7,712 bases of DNA. It comes from JBBDWK01 sp040902885. GTDB lineage: Bacteria; Acidobacteriota; Terriglobia; Bryobacterales; Bryobacteraceae. A program made the translations under genes and the position numbers. The notes beneath the pieces are model-generated. The model saw nothing but the letters and a program-made list of their open reading frames with translations, was not told where the DNA came from and searched no databases. Positions 1-7,675 of this stretch are shown here, one piece after another. Within the stretch, counting starts at the first letter, position 1. Each line of letters begins with the position of its first letter. Where the stretch lies: the NCBI GenBank assembly GCA_040902885.1, contig JBBDWK010000011.1, positions 1 through 7,712 on the forward strand, in the 5' to 3' direction.

Positions 1-222
1 GCGTGAAAAACCAGAACGCCCCGCGTTGAAGCGGTGTAGTAAAAAGCTCGGAAACCGGCGTATTGCATCCCGCGCCTTCGGATGGAAGACTATCGGCCGC
101 ACACTTTCAATGTATCATATTTGAGACATCAGGAATGCGCGGCGCTCATTCGCGGAACGTCGCCGCGATTACTCCCCGGAAGTCGGCATCGCGACAGCGG
201 CGGGCCCACTACTCGGTCCCGG
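1..222. other. Gene-free left end of the window
   Basis: No reading frame here looks like a real protein: the only frame of any length on the plus strand is rich in Arg, Ala and Ser without motifs and runs into the end of the YjbQ gene. The stretch holds an 18-base imperfect palindrome at 111-128 and a 5-bp GC stem at 151-155/163-167 with a 7-base loop. The latter lies downstream of the YjbQ stop but has no following T-run, so I do not call it a terminator. No tRNA cloverleaf was seen. Confidence 0.5.
111..128. promoter_or_regulatory. Imperfect palindrome, possible operator
   Basis: The sequence TGTATCATATTTGAGACA matches its own reverse complement at 14 of 18 positions and is AT-rich within GC-rich surroundings. 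It could be a dimeric repressor site for a gene beginning left of the window, read on the minus strand. No regulator, promoter or target gene is visible, so the call rests on symmetry and base composition only. Confidence 0.2.
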
Positions 223-717
223 TCAGGTGCCTAGAATCTGGAGCGAGACCGAACGCGTGCGCGGACCGTCCAACTCGGCGAGGATGATACTCTGCCATGT
301 GCCGCGGACTAGCTGACCGCGGCGAACCGCCAGCATAGCGCTCGATCCCAATAAGAGCGCCCGCAGATGGGACGCAGCATTGCTGCGGTCGCAGTCGGAA
401 TAGCGGGGATCGTTGTGCCGCCAGGGCGCATCGGCGCAGACGGCCTGTTCAAGCAGTGTGCGGAAATCCTCTAGCAGAGCCTCTTGCCATTCGTTCACAA
501 AGAGGGCCGCGGTGGAATGAAGCGACTGCAGGAGGGCGACTCCTGCGCGAATACCGGTTTTGCCAACCAGTTCCTCCACCTGCTGAGTCAGGTTGATCAG
601 TTCGAATCTGTGCCGGGTCGTGAAATTAAGCACATGCGCCACAACAACTGGTGTGAGGTCGGCGCTGGTAAGCTCGCTCGTGTCCTCCGGCTCGGGGGAT
701 TCAGGTTGCAGTTTCAT
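223..717 (-). CDS. YjbQ/UPF0047 family protein
   Basis: The product (164 residues from the chosen start) belongs to the YjbQ/UPF0047 family (Pfam PF01894). Some members show weak thiamine-phosphate synthase activity in vitro, but the true cellular role is unsettled. Visible family landmarks are the conserved His in LHSTAALFVNE (His67), the N-x3-H element (Asn113, His117), the LGSS turn (123-126), GTWQ (139-142) and ELDGPR (148-153), close to the C-terminus as usual. It is predicted to be soluble, with no signal peptide. E. coli YjbQ is 138 residues, so this protein has about 25 extra N-terminal residues, acidic and Pro/Ser/Thr-rich. Two longer starts exist, TTG at 804 and ATG at 768, but 804 lies in the -35 box and 768 is at the predicted transcription start. 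A GTG at 642 would give a family-sized 139-residue protein. None of the starts has a strong ribosome binding site. The family is a confident call; the exact start is less so. Confidence 0.88.
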   Translation of the reverse strand: MKLQPESPEPEDTSELTSADLTPVVVAHVLNFTTRHRFELINLTQQVEELVGKTGIRAGVALLQSLHSTAALFVNEWQEALLEDFRTLLEQAVCADAPWRHNDPRYSDCDRSNAASHLRALLLGSSAMLAVRRGQLVRGTWQSIILAELDGPRTRSVSLQILGT

Positions 718-775
718 GGGATCGCTATCGCGTGCCCCGGCTGGGAGTGATTCGCCGCCGCGGGTCATGCTGACA

Positions 776-804
776 ATACTACCGGCGTTTCTTGTCAATG
801 TCAA
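776..804 (-). promoter_or_regulatory. Sigma-70-type promoter of the YjbQ gene
   Basis: On the minus strand the sequence reads TTGACA (804-799), a 17-base spacer, then TAGTAT (781-776). The -35 box is a perfect consensus, the spacing is optimal, and the -10 box matches TATAAT at four of six positions. Transcription should begin near 769, giving about a 50-base leader before the ATG at 717. It lies between the VOC gene and the YjbQ gene, so YjbQ probably has its own transcript rather than depending on read-through. Confidence 0.7.
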
Positions 805-825
805 GTACTTTTCACTACCAAGTAC
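791..825. promoter_or_regulatory. Operator-like repeats over the -35 box
   Basis: CTTGTCAATGTCAAG (791-805) is a near-palindrome that matches its reverse complement at 12 of 15 positions and covers the -35 hexamer. Beside it, CAAGTAC occurs twice in direct orientation (802-808 and 819-825), and AAGTACTT (803-810) is a perfect 8-base palindrome. Repeats overlapping a -35 box are typical of a repressor site for a small winged-helix dimer. No regulator gene is present in the window, so the binding protein is unknown. Confidence 0.4.
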
Positions 826-850
826 AATGCGGGACGAAGTTTCGTGGAGC

Positions 851-1219
851 CTATAGGTTCGCGCCGAAGGCGAGCAGACGGCCGTCGCAATCCTTCACTA
901 CAAACTCGCGCGAGCGCCATGGCATATCGGCGAGTCCCCGAGTGAATTGCACGCCTCGGGCTGCGTACTCAGCGTAAAGCGCGTCCGCATCTTCGATGAA
1001 TAGATACGCGTCGAGCAGTTCGTCCGCATATTTGTCGGGGTTGGCTGTGGGAGGCTCGGCGCAGCGGAAATGAATCGCGTGCTGGTCGCGCGCAACAATG
1101 GCGTAGACTGGCGGATCCTGCCACGCGCCCAGACATTCGAAGCCGAGCTTGTCTTTGTAATAGGCGAGAGTGGAGGGAATGTCGGTGGTGAAGAACTGAG
1201 GCGCGATCTGACGGATCAT
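851..1219 (-). CDS. VOC superfamily (glyoxalase/bleomycin-resistance fold) protein
   Basis: This 122-residue protein is one vicinal-oxygen-chelate domain made of two beta-alpha-beta modules. The first runs from about residue 5 to 53 with the typical helix STLAYYKDKLGFE (16-28). The second runs from about 70 to 121 with the ALYAEYAARGV helix (80-90) and PWRSREFVVKDCDG (100-113), which is the usual bleomycin-resistance-type ending. Glu105 and His50 are at positions where metal-binding members often carry ligands, but the set cannot be confirmed by eye. Members act as dimers in lyases, dioxygenases, fosfomycin or glyoxalase enzymes, or as simple drug-binding proteins; nothing here picks one. The ATG start fits the beginning of the domain, although no clear ribosome binding site precedes it. 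It is followed at 47 bases by the separate YjbQ promoter and preceded by 125 bases without a gene. The fold is certain; the substrate is unknown. Confidence 0.88.
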   Translation of the reverse strand: MIRQIAPQFFTTDIPSTLAYYKDKLGFECLGAWQDPPVYAIVARDQHAIHFRCAEPPTANPDKYADELLDAYLFIEDADALYAEYAARGVQFTRGLADMPWRSREFVVKDCDGRLLAFGANL

Positions 1220-1288
1220 GGACCAAGTCTAGTGCAGATGACGCCGGCGGGCCTACGGCATCGCGGCAACCAACATATCCGGAATCCA

Positions 1289-1321
1289 GCCTAAGTTAGG
1301 CCTATGGGCAGGAGTGCCTGC
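1289..1321. repeat. Two small inverted repeats between two genes
   Basis: GCCTAAGTTAGGC (1289-1301) is a perfect 6-bp inverted repeat around one central base. Just after it, GCAGG (1308-1312) and CCTGC (1317-1321) form a 5-bp stem with a 4-base loop. Both lie downstream of the dehydrogenase gene on the minus strand and upstream of the VOC gene. They could act as a weak transcript end for the dehydrogenase, but neither has a T-run, so factor-independent termination is not supported. The first could equally be an operator for the VOC gene. Confidence 0.3.
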
Positions 1322-1344
1322 GCCACGCTTCAGCCTGCGAGAGC

Positions 1345-2376
1345 CTACGGCTGCACAATCACCTTCATCAAGTTCGGCTCGTGGTGGTACAGCCGGTTAA
1401 ACCACACCGGCGCGTCGTCGAGCGGCGTCCGTGCGCTGATCATCGTATCGACGCGGATCGTGCCGCTCGACAACAACTCGATGCACGCCGGGTACTCGCC
1501 CGACGACGCGCACGACCCTTGCAGCCGGATCTGCCGCGTCACCACCGGCTGCAGCGGCAGCTCGATCGTGGGTGAGATGTTGCCGATCAGCGTCACCGCG
1601 CCGCCTTTGCGCACGGAAGCGATCGCCGTACGGATCGGGTCCGTCGCTCCCACCGCTTCCAGAGCCGCGTCCGCTCCATGTCCGCCCGTTCGTGCCGCAA
1701 TCTCCGCCGGCGCGTCGCAGGTTTTTGAGTTGAACGTCTCGTCCGCGCCTAGCCTCCGCGCCATTTCGAGTTTGGCGTCGTCAACATCCACCGCGAATAC
1801 CCGTCCGAACCCGCCTGCCTTGGCCGCCTGGATCGTAAGCTGTCCGATCATGCCGCTTCCCACAACCACCGCCGTATCGCCAAGCGAGCGCGGCGTCAGG
1901 TTCACCGCGTGTACCGCGATCGAGACGGCCTCGATCATCGCCGCATGGTCGAAGGAAAGGGAGTCGGGCAGCCGGTATACAATATTCTCCGGAACCGCCA
2001 CGTACTCCGCGAACGCCCCATACCTCCGGTAATCGCCGCAGGAAACGCCCAATACCTGCCGGTTGTCGCATAAGTTGATCTCGCCGCGCCGGCAGAAATA
2101 ACACCCCCCGCAAGAGACCGTCGAATCGAACGTGACGCGGTCGCCCGCTTTCCACGCTTTTACATCCCGGCCGGTTTCGGCAATCACGCCCGCCGCTTCA
2201 TGTCCCATCACCAGAGGCGGAATTCTGCGTCCGGTGGAGCCGTCCAGCCCGTGGACATCGCTCCCGCAGATGCCGCATGCCCGAACGCGCACCAGTACGT
2301 CGTTGGCGCCGATCTCCGGGCGGGGCAGATCGGTGACTTCCAGTTCCATATATTGCTTCAGCAGGAGCGCTTTCAT
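1345..2376 (-). CDS. Zinc-dependent medium-chain alcohol dehydrogenase (sorbitol/galactitol-phosphate dehydrogenase type)
   Basis: This 343-residue protein is a complete zinc-type MDR dehydrogenase that should oxidise a secondary alcohol, often a polyol or amino alcohol, with NAD+. The catalytic zinc region shows Cys37 in GICGSDVH, His59-Glu60 in GHE, and Glu149 as the likely third ligand. Four cysteines (89, 92, 95, 103) form the structural zinc lobe. The Rossmann motif is GSGMIG (173-178), and Asp197 at the end of the second strand favours NAD+ over NADP+. The overall pattern, including FNS near 215-217, resembles GatD/GutB-like sugar-alcohol dehydrogenases, with threonine dehydrogenase as an alternative; the substrate cannot be read from the sequence. 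The ATG is preceded by AAAAGG at workable spacing. It is divergent from the ammonia-lyase gene across 109 bases, so the two may share control, but a common pathway is only an inference. Confidence 0.92.
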   Translation of the reverse strand: MKALLLKQYMELEVTDLPRPEIGANDVLVRVRACGICGSDVHGLDGSTGRRIPPLVMGHEAAGVIAETGRDVKAWKAGDRVTFDSTVSCGGCYFCRRGEINLCDNRQVLGVSCGDYRRYGAFAEYVAVPENIVYRLPDSLSFDHAAMIEAVSIAVHAVNLTPRSLGDTAVVVGSGMIGQLTIQAAKAGGFGRVFAVDVDDAKLEMARRLGADETFNSKTCDAPAEIAARTGGHGADAALEAVGATDPIRTAIASVRKGGAVTLIGNISPTIELPLQPVVTRQIRLQGSCASSGEYPACIELLSSGTIRVDTMISARTPLDDAPVWFNRLYHHEPNLMKVIVQP

Positions 2377-2485
2377 GGTGATGTACCTTTTGTATCACAA
2401 CAGCAGCAGCGGCCTATTGACTCTCTTGAAGTTCGGTGCCACACTCAAAACAGACACCACTAGTATGTGGTGGTTATAGAGGGCT
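2377..2485. promoter_or_regulatory. Divergent control region between dehydrogenase and ammonia-lyase
   Basis: This gap must hold the 5' signals of both flanking genes. On the plus strand TTGACT (2417-2422) with CACACT 17 bases later is a possible but weak promoter for the lyase. GTGAT (2378-2382) and ATCAC (2394-2398) form an inverted repeat separated by 11 bases, immediately upstream of the dehydrogenase ATG and overlapping its ribosome binding site, a position suited to repression. No convincing promoter was found for the dehydrogenase. A CAG triplet run (2401-2409) is also present, without evident meaning. Confidence 0.45.
2455..2472 (+). promoter_or_regulatory. Perfect inverted repeat upstream of the lyase start
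   Basis: CACCAC (2455-2460) pairs exactly with GTGGTG (2467-2472) around TAGTAT, ending 13 bases before the lyase ATG. It could be an operator or a hairpin in the leader near the ribosome binding site (AGAGGG, 2478-2483, unusually close to the ATG). The central TAGTAT looks like a -10 box, identical to that of the YjbQ promoter, but there is no matching -35 box at 16-18 bases and transcription from it would begin almost at the ATG, so I do not call it a promoter. Confidence 0.4.
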
Positions 2486-4078
2486 ATGGCAACCTTAACG
2501 GCCTCTTCCGCGGAATTGCTTCTCTCCGAGCACTTCCTCACCCTCGACGAGATCGTCTCCGTAGCCTGCCGCAATCAAACCGTCCATCTCACCCCGGACA
2601 GCGCCTTCCGCGAACAGCTTGAGCATAGCCGGCAGGTGCTGGCGCGCCGCCTGGAAGAGGGCGAAGTGGTATACGGCGTCAATACCGGATACGGCGGCAA
2701 TGCGCGCTTCGTGATACCCAACGAAGAGCTGGCGCACCATCAGCGCAACCTTCTCGAGTTCCTGTGCTGCGGCGTGGGCGAGCCCCTGCCGGCGGCGGTG
2801 GTTCGCGCGGCCATTCTGCTTCGCGCCAACGCGCTCGCGCGGGGTCTTTCTGCCGTGCGGGTGGCAGTCGTCGAGCGTCTGCTGGACTTGTTGAATCACG
2901 GCATCACTCCTGTTGTGCCGCGCTACGGATCGGTAGGCGCGAGCGGCGATCTCTGCCCATCCGCCTATATTGCCCGGGCGATGACCGGCCAGGGATCGGT
3001 GCTCTATCGCGGAAAGTCCGTGGGTGCGGCGGAAGCCCTGCGTGCGGAGGGCGTACCGGAGTTGCAACTCGAGTTCAAGGAAGGTCTGGCCCTGCTCAAC
3101 GGGACAACCGTGATGACCGGAGCCGCTGCATTGGTGGTGGATGAAGCGTCCTATCTCTTCCGGCTGGGGCTGGCTGCTGTGGCGATGGCTGCCGAAGCGC
3201 TGGGCTCCTCGCCCGACTACTACCATCCCGCGATCCACATGGCCAAACATCACCCCGGCCAGCTGCGGGTCGCCGAGATGCTGAATTCGCTCCTGTACGA
3301 TTCGCGCCTCGCCGTGCCGCTCGACGAGATTCGCCGGCGCGTGGCGGAATCCGGGCAGGGCGCGCACGAAGTGGTCGAAGCCGCAGAATCCATCCAAAGC
3401 CCCTATTCCCTGCGCTGCGCCCCTCAGGGCCTGGGGCCGATGCTCGAGTCGCTGGAGCAGGCCCGCTCCGTGGTGGAGCGCGAGGCGAATTCGGTGAATG
3501 ACAACCCGCTGGTGGATCCCCTCTCGACGCGGGTTTATCACACCGGCAACTTCTACGGCGCGCACATCGCGCGCGCCATGGACGGACTCAAGCTGGACCT
3601 GACGAATCTCGCCAACTGGCAGCACTCACTGCTGGCGCTCCTGATGGACGACCGTTTTTCGAACGGCCTGCCCCCATCGCTCAGCCCGCATCCGGGGCTG
3701 TACCAGGGCTTCAAGGGCATGCAGATTGTCCACAGCAGTTTGGTTACGGCGATCCGCCACTGGAGCGGCCCGTCGTTGATTCACACGCTGCCCACGGAGC
3801 AGTACAACCAGGACGTGGTCAGCCTGGGCACGCACGCGGCGCTCACGGCGCTCGATATCGTCGGGCTGCTGCGCAGCGCCACGGCCATCGCGCTGCTCGC
3901 CACCACTCAAGCGGTCGATCTGCGGCGCGGCGGCGGCAAACTCGGCGCGGGCACGCGCCCCGTCTATCGCGCCATCCGCGCGGTGAGCGATTACGTGGAT
4001 TCCGACCGCGCACTGGACGGCGACATCGCGAAGGTCGCGGAGCTGATTGAGCGCCGTGCCATTCCCGCGCTGATTTAA
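2486..4078 (+). CDS. MIO-type aromatic amino acid ammonia-lyase, probably phenylalanine ammonia-lyase
   Basis: The 530-residue protein is a full-length member of the HAL/PAL/TAL family, which removes ammonia from an aromatic amino acid through the self-formed MIO cofactor. The cofactor triad Ala152-Ser153-Gly154 sits in GSVGASGDLCP. Catalytic Tyr63 is in VVYGVNTGYG, Asn205 in LLNGTT, Tyr307 and Arg310 in QSPYSLR, and NDNPLVD begins at 338. Two positions speak about substrate. Phe92-Leu93 replaces the Ser-His of histidine lyases and the His-Leu of tyrosine lyases. Gln442 in NQDVVSLG takes the place of the Glu of histidine lyases. Both fit phenylalanine, giving trans-cinnamate. A related aminomutase making beta-phenylalanine is possible, since such enzymes share the fold. 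It is cytosolic and probably a tetramer, as in the family. No hutU, hutI or hutG is adjacent, which also argues against histidine use. Automatic annotation would probably call it hutH. Confidence 0.93.
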   Translation: MATLTASSAELLLSEHFLTLDEIVSVACRNQTVHLTPDSAFREQLEHSRQVLARRLEEGEVVYGVNTGYGGNARFVIPNEELAHHQRNLLEFLCCGVGEPLPAAVVRAAILLRANALARGLSAVRVAVVERLLDLLNHGITPVVPRYGSVGASGDLCPSAYIARAMTGQGSVLYRGKSVGAAEALRAEGVPELQLEFKEGLALLNGTTVMTGAAALVVDEASYLFRLGLAAVAMAAEALGSSPDYYHPAIHMAKHHPGQLRVAEMLNSLLYDSRLAVPLDEIRRRVAESGQGAHEVVEAAESIQSPYSLRCAPQGLGPMLESLEQARSVVEREANSVNDNPLVDPLSTRVYHTGNFYGAHIARAMDGLKLDLTNLANWQHSLLALLMDDRFSNGLPPSLSPHPGLYQGFKGMQIVHSSLVTAIRHWSGPSLIHTLPTEQYNQDVVSLGTHAALTALDIVGLLRSATAIALLATTQAVDLRRGGGKLGAGTRPVYRAIRAVSDYVDSDRALDGDIAKVAELIERRAIPALI

Positions 4079-4110
4079 CTTGGGGGGTTTATGTCTCGGT
4101 CGGCCATGGG

Positions 4111-4283
4111 TCAGCAGCACTTCGCCCGCAGGTACTTGGCCCGCAGATGCTCCTCGGAAAATTTTCTCCACTCCTTACCGGAGTGTTGCCTGCCGTGCGC
4201 CGCCAAGTGGCGCTGGTAGGCGTTTTCATCGGCCAGCTCCCTCAAAAGCGCCATGATCAGCTGGCCGGCCCGCCGGACTGTCT

Positions 4284-4287
<4 letters not shown>
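4111..4287 (-). CDS. YbdD/YjiX family (DUF466) small protein, CstA partner
   Basis: This 58-residue gene is easily missed. Its ATG (4287-4285) overlaps the cstA stop by four bases (ATGA), and GGAGGAA lies just upstream, the best ribosome binding site seen in the window. The protein has the family's pattern: a hydrophobic or amphipathic N-terminus, Tyr24-x2-His27 in the middle, an acidic-basic FSEEHLRAKY segment (43-52) and the hallmark Cys-Cys C-terminus (57-58). E. coli YbdD and YjiX are slightly longer (about 65-67 residues). In E. coli these small proteins are encoded directly after cstA and btsT and are linked to pyruvate uptake by the transporter. The same order here, with translational coupling, supports a shared role at the inner membrane. 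The lyase gene ends 32 bases away, convergent, with no clear terminator hairpin between them. Confidence 0.85.
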
Positions 4288-6350
<2,063 letters not shown>

Positions 6351-6374
6351 CGGAGTATTGATTTTAGCGAAGGA

Positions 6375-7163
6375 TCAGAAGGGGCGTAGCCTTCGCAACA
6401 GGGAATCCGTGCTGCCGCCCATGGGGAAGCGGACGGAGTGAGTCAAATTCCAGTCCTTGTCCAGGGTGCCGATGTAGCGCGCGTTGTTCCTTTCGGTCCC
6501 CATCAGAATCACGTAATACGCCCGCTTCGGGTACCAGAGCGCCCGGTATTGCAGTTCCCCGCTCTCGGACTGCCAGCGGTCCCCGGATGGCGAGCCAAGC
6601 TTGCGCACCACGTCGAAATAATCGTCCTGCCGCGTGAGATCGAGATAGGTCTGGTCCTGGCCGCTGTAGATCACGCGCGGACGCGGCTCGCCTTGCCGGA
6701 AGAAAGTCACCAGCCCGACGCACACCACCACCCCGATTACCAACACGCTTCCCACAAGGCGTCCCACGCGCGATTCGTTGCGCGACTCGAGCCGGATACC
6801 GACCACGCGAGCCGGCCGCGGAGCGCTCTCCGGGGGCGCGGCCCCGACATGCGGCCGGTCGTTCACCGCCAGCGGCATTTCGATGAGCCGGCGCTCGTGC
6901 GGCCAGACGGCGCCGCCCTGGTACTCGAGCTCCTTGCGCAAGCCGACGATCACTACCGGTTCGTCGACACTCGAAATTTCGCCCATAAAGCGGCGCGGAA
7001 TCCACACTTCCAAGCCCGAGTGTGAATTGACGACCAGCACCTCCGACCATGTGGCCCGCCCGTATCGCCACTCGTTGTGCTCGATATTCAGGATGGGGGG
7101 ATAGAACGAGAATGGGCGGGGGCCCAGGGTGTCAAGCGCGGGTGGAAGCGGTGGGACTGGCAT
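6375..7163 (-). CDS. Uncharacterised single-pass membrane protein
   Basis: I do not recognise this 262-residue protein as a named family. It has three parts: an N-terminal region (1-105) rich in beta-type residues such as EVLVVNSHSGLEVWIPRRF (41-59); a Pro/Arg-rich linker (106-134); and one strong membrane segment at about 137-155. A C-terminal domain (157-262) follows. With no signal peptide, the N-terminal part probably stays in the cytosol and the C-terminal part outside. The element DYFDVVRKLGSPSGDRW (181-197) followed by a Tyr-rich strand faintly recalls SmpA/BamE-like folds, but this is a guess. The chosen ATG has only a weak ribosome binding site. The gene lies 64 bases after another unknown gene and 24 bases before cstA on the same strand, so an operon is likely; a role in transport with CstA would be pure inference. 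Confidence 0.75.
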   Translation of the reverse strand: MPVPPLPPALDTLGPRPFSFYPPILNIEHNEWRYGRATWSEVLVVNSHSGLEVWIPRRFMGEISSVDEPVVIVGLRKELEYQGGAVWPHERRLIEMPLAVNDRPHVGAAPPESAPRPARVVGIRLESRNESRVGRLVGSVLVIGVVVCVGLVTFFRQGEPRPRVIYSGQDQTYLDLTRQDDYFDVVRKLGSPSGDRWQSESGELQYRALWYPKRAYYVILMGTERNNARYIGTLDKDWNLTHSVRFPMGGSTDSLLRRLRPF

Positions 7164-7227
7164 ACTGCGCCTGCGACGGCCTTTCAGCCTGTCAATTTCA
7201 TTAAATCACACACCCGGTGGCTCAGCG
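7164..7227 (-). other. Spacer between the two unknown genes
   Basis: Sixty-four bases separate the small soluble gene from the membrane gene. On the minus strand a TTGACA hexamer occurs at 7196-7191, but no acceptable -10 box follows at 16-18 bases, so it is not called a promoter. The piece GGCCTTTCAGCCTG (7179-7192, plus strand) is a weak imperfect inverted repeat. No terminator is visible. Confidence 0.3.
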
Positions 7228-7629
7228 TCACTCTATGTCCAGCGTCGCCAGAAAGGCCTCCACATCCTCGCCCCGTACGGTGATGTCCTCGCGCATGCTT
7301 TCGGGCGCGGGACGCTCGTCGAAGGCCTGGAACAGCGCCATCTTCGCCACCGCGTAGCGCTCCGTCGAGTTCAACGTTCGCCCGTGGCCGTTCTGCCAGG
7401 CGGCAACCGCCTCGTCGTTCACAAAAACGGAAACGGGCGCGGACGTTTTGCGGTCGCTCGAAACGTCGAACACGTACTCGGTTCCCTCCGGACGTCCGCG
7501 CGAGGCCGGCCGGTAGCCCTGGTAGTAATACTGATACACATATCCGCTCTGCGCCGAATAAGTCTTCACCCGGCGGACCGGTGGAGCGCCAGTAAGCGGC
7601 GGCGGCTTTTTGCGGAACCAGTCGAACAT
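7228..7629 (-). CDS. Uncharacterised small soluble protein
   Basis: I do not recognise this 133-residue protein. It begins with a basic, proline-rich stretch (residues 5-20), then a tyrosine-rich segment (YVYQYYYQGYR, 30-40), a mixed strand region with EYVFDVSSDRK (51-61) and VSVFVND (66-72), and a helical C-terminal half that includes RYAVAKMALFQAFDE (91-105) and an acidic end. There is no signal peptide or membrane segment, so it should be cytosolic. The orderly hydrophobic pattern argues for a real, folded domain rather than a chance frame. No good ribosome binding site stands before the ATG, though the start looks natural (MFDWFRKK). It is the first gene of the minus-strand run that leads to cstA, and it could be cotranscribed with the membrane gene 64 bases downstream. 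Confidence 0.72.
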   Translation of the reverse strand: MFDWFRKKPPPLTGAPPVRRVKTYSAQSGYVYQYYYQGYRPASRGRPEGTEYVFDVSSDRKTSAPVSVFVNDEAVAAWQNGHGRTLNSTERYAVAKMALFQAFDERPAPESMREDITVRGEDVEAFLATLDIE

Positions 7630-7645
7630 GCTGCTAGTGTAGTGC

Positions 7646-7675
7646 GTCGCCTCGGCGACCGCTTCCTTCGGTCGC
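7646..7675. repeat. Overlapping alternative hairpins
   Basis: GTCGC (7646-7650) can pair with GCGAC (7655-7659) across CTCG. The same GCGAC belongs to GCGACCG (7655-7661), which pairs perfectly with CGGTCGC (7669-7675) across a 7-base loop. The two stems cannot form together. The element lies 17 bases upstream of the small soluble gene, in its presumed leader. It may be a copy of a short dispersed GC-rich repeat, a leader structure or the end of a neighbouring transcript; there is no T-run. Confidence 0.45.

Noticed and set aside
46..54. GCTCGGAAA found near both ends of the window (46-54 and 7677-7685), as possible direct repeats of an element
   Set aside because: Nine bases, no extension on either side, no transposase or integrase between them; chance is enough.
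111..117. TGTATCA shared by the left palindrome and the dehydrogenase leader (2391-2397), as a common operator
   Set aside because: About one chance match of this length is expected in a window of this size, and the flanking bases do not agree.
718..804. Longer N-terminus of the YjbQ protein from the TTG at 804 or the ATG at 768
   Set aside because: The added stretch overlaps a near-consensus promoter and lies at or before its predicted transcription start, and it is not part of the family.
1304..2032. A 242-codon plus-strand frame opposite the dehydrogenase
   Set aside because: The Ser/Ala/Thr-rich translation is the complement of the dehydrogenase codons and shows no family motif.
2401..2409. 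CAG triplet run in the divergent region as a variable microsatellite
   Set aside because: Only three units; too short to suggest slippage control.
2495..3625. A 376-codon open frame on the minus strand, opposite the ammonia-lyase gene
   Set aside because: Its translation is rich in His, Arg and Gly with no motif or hydrophobic pattern; it is an antisense shadow produced by high-GC codon use in the well-supported lyase.
2486..4078. Calling the lyase hutH (histidine ammonia-lyase)
   Set aside because: The selectivity Ser-His pair and the Glu of histidine lyases are replaced by Phe-Leu and Gln, and no hut genes are adjacent.
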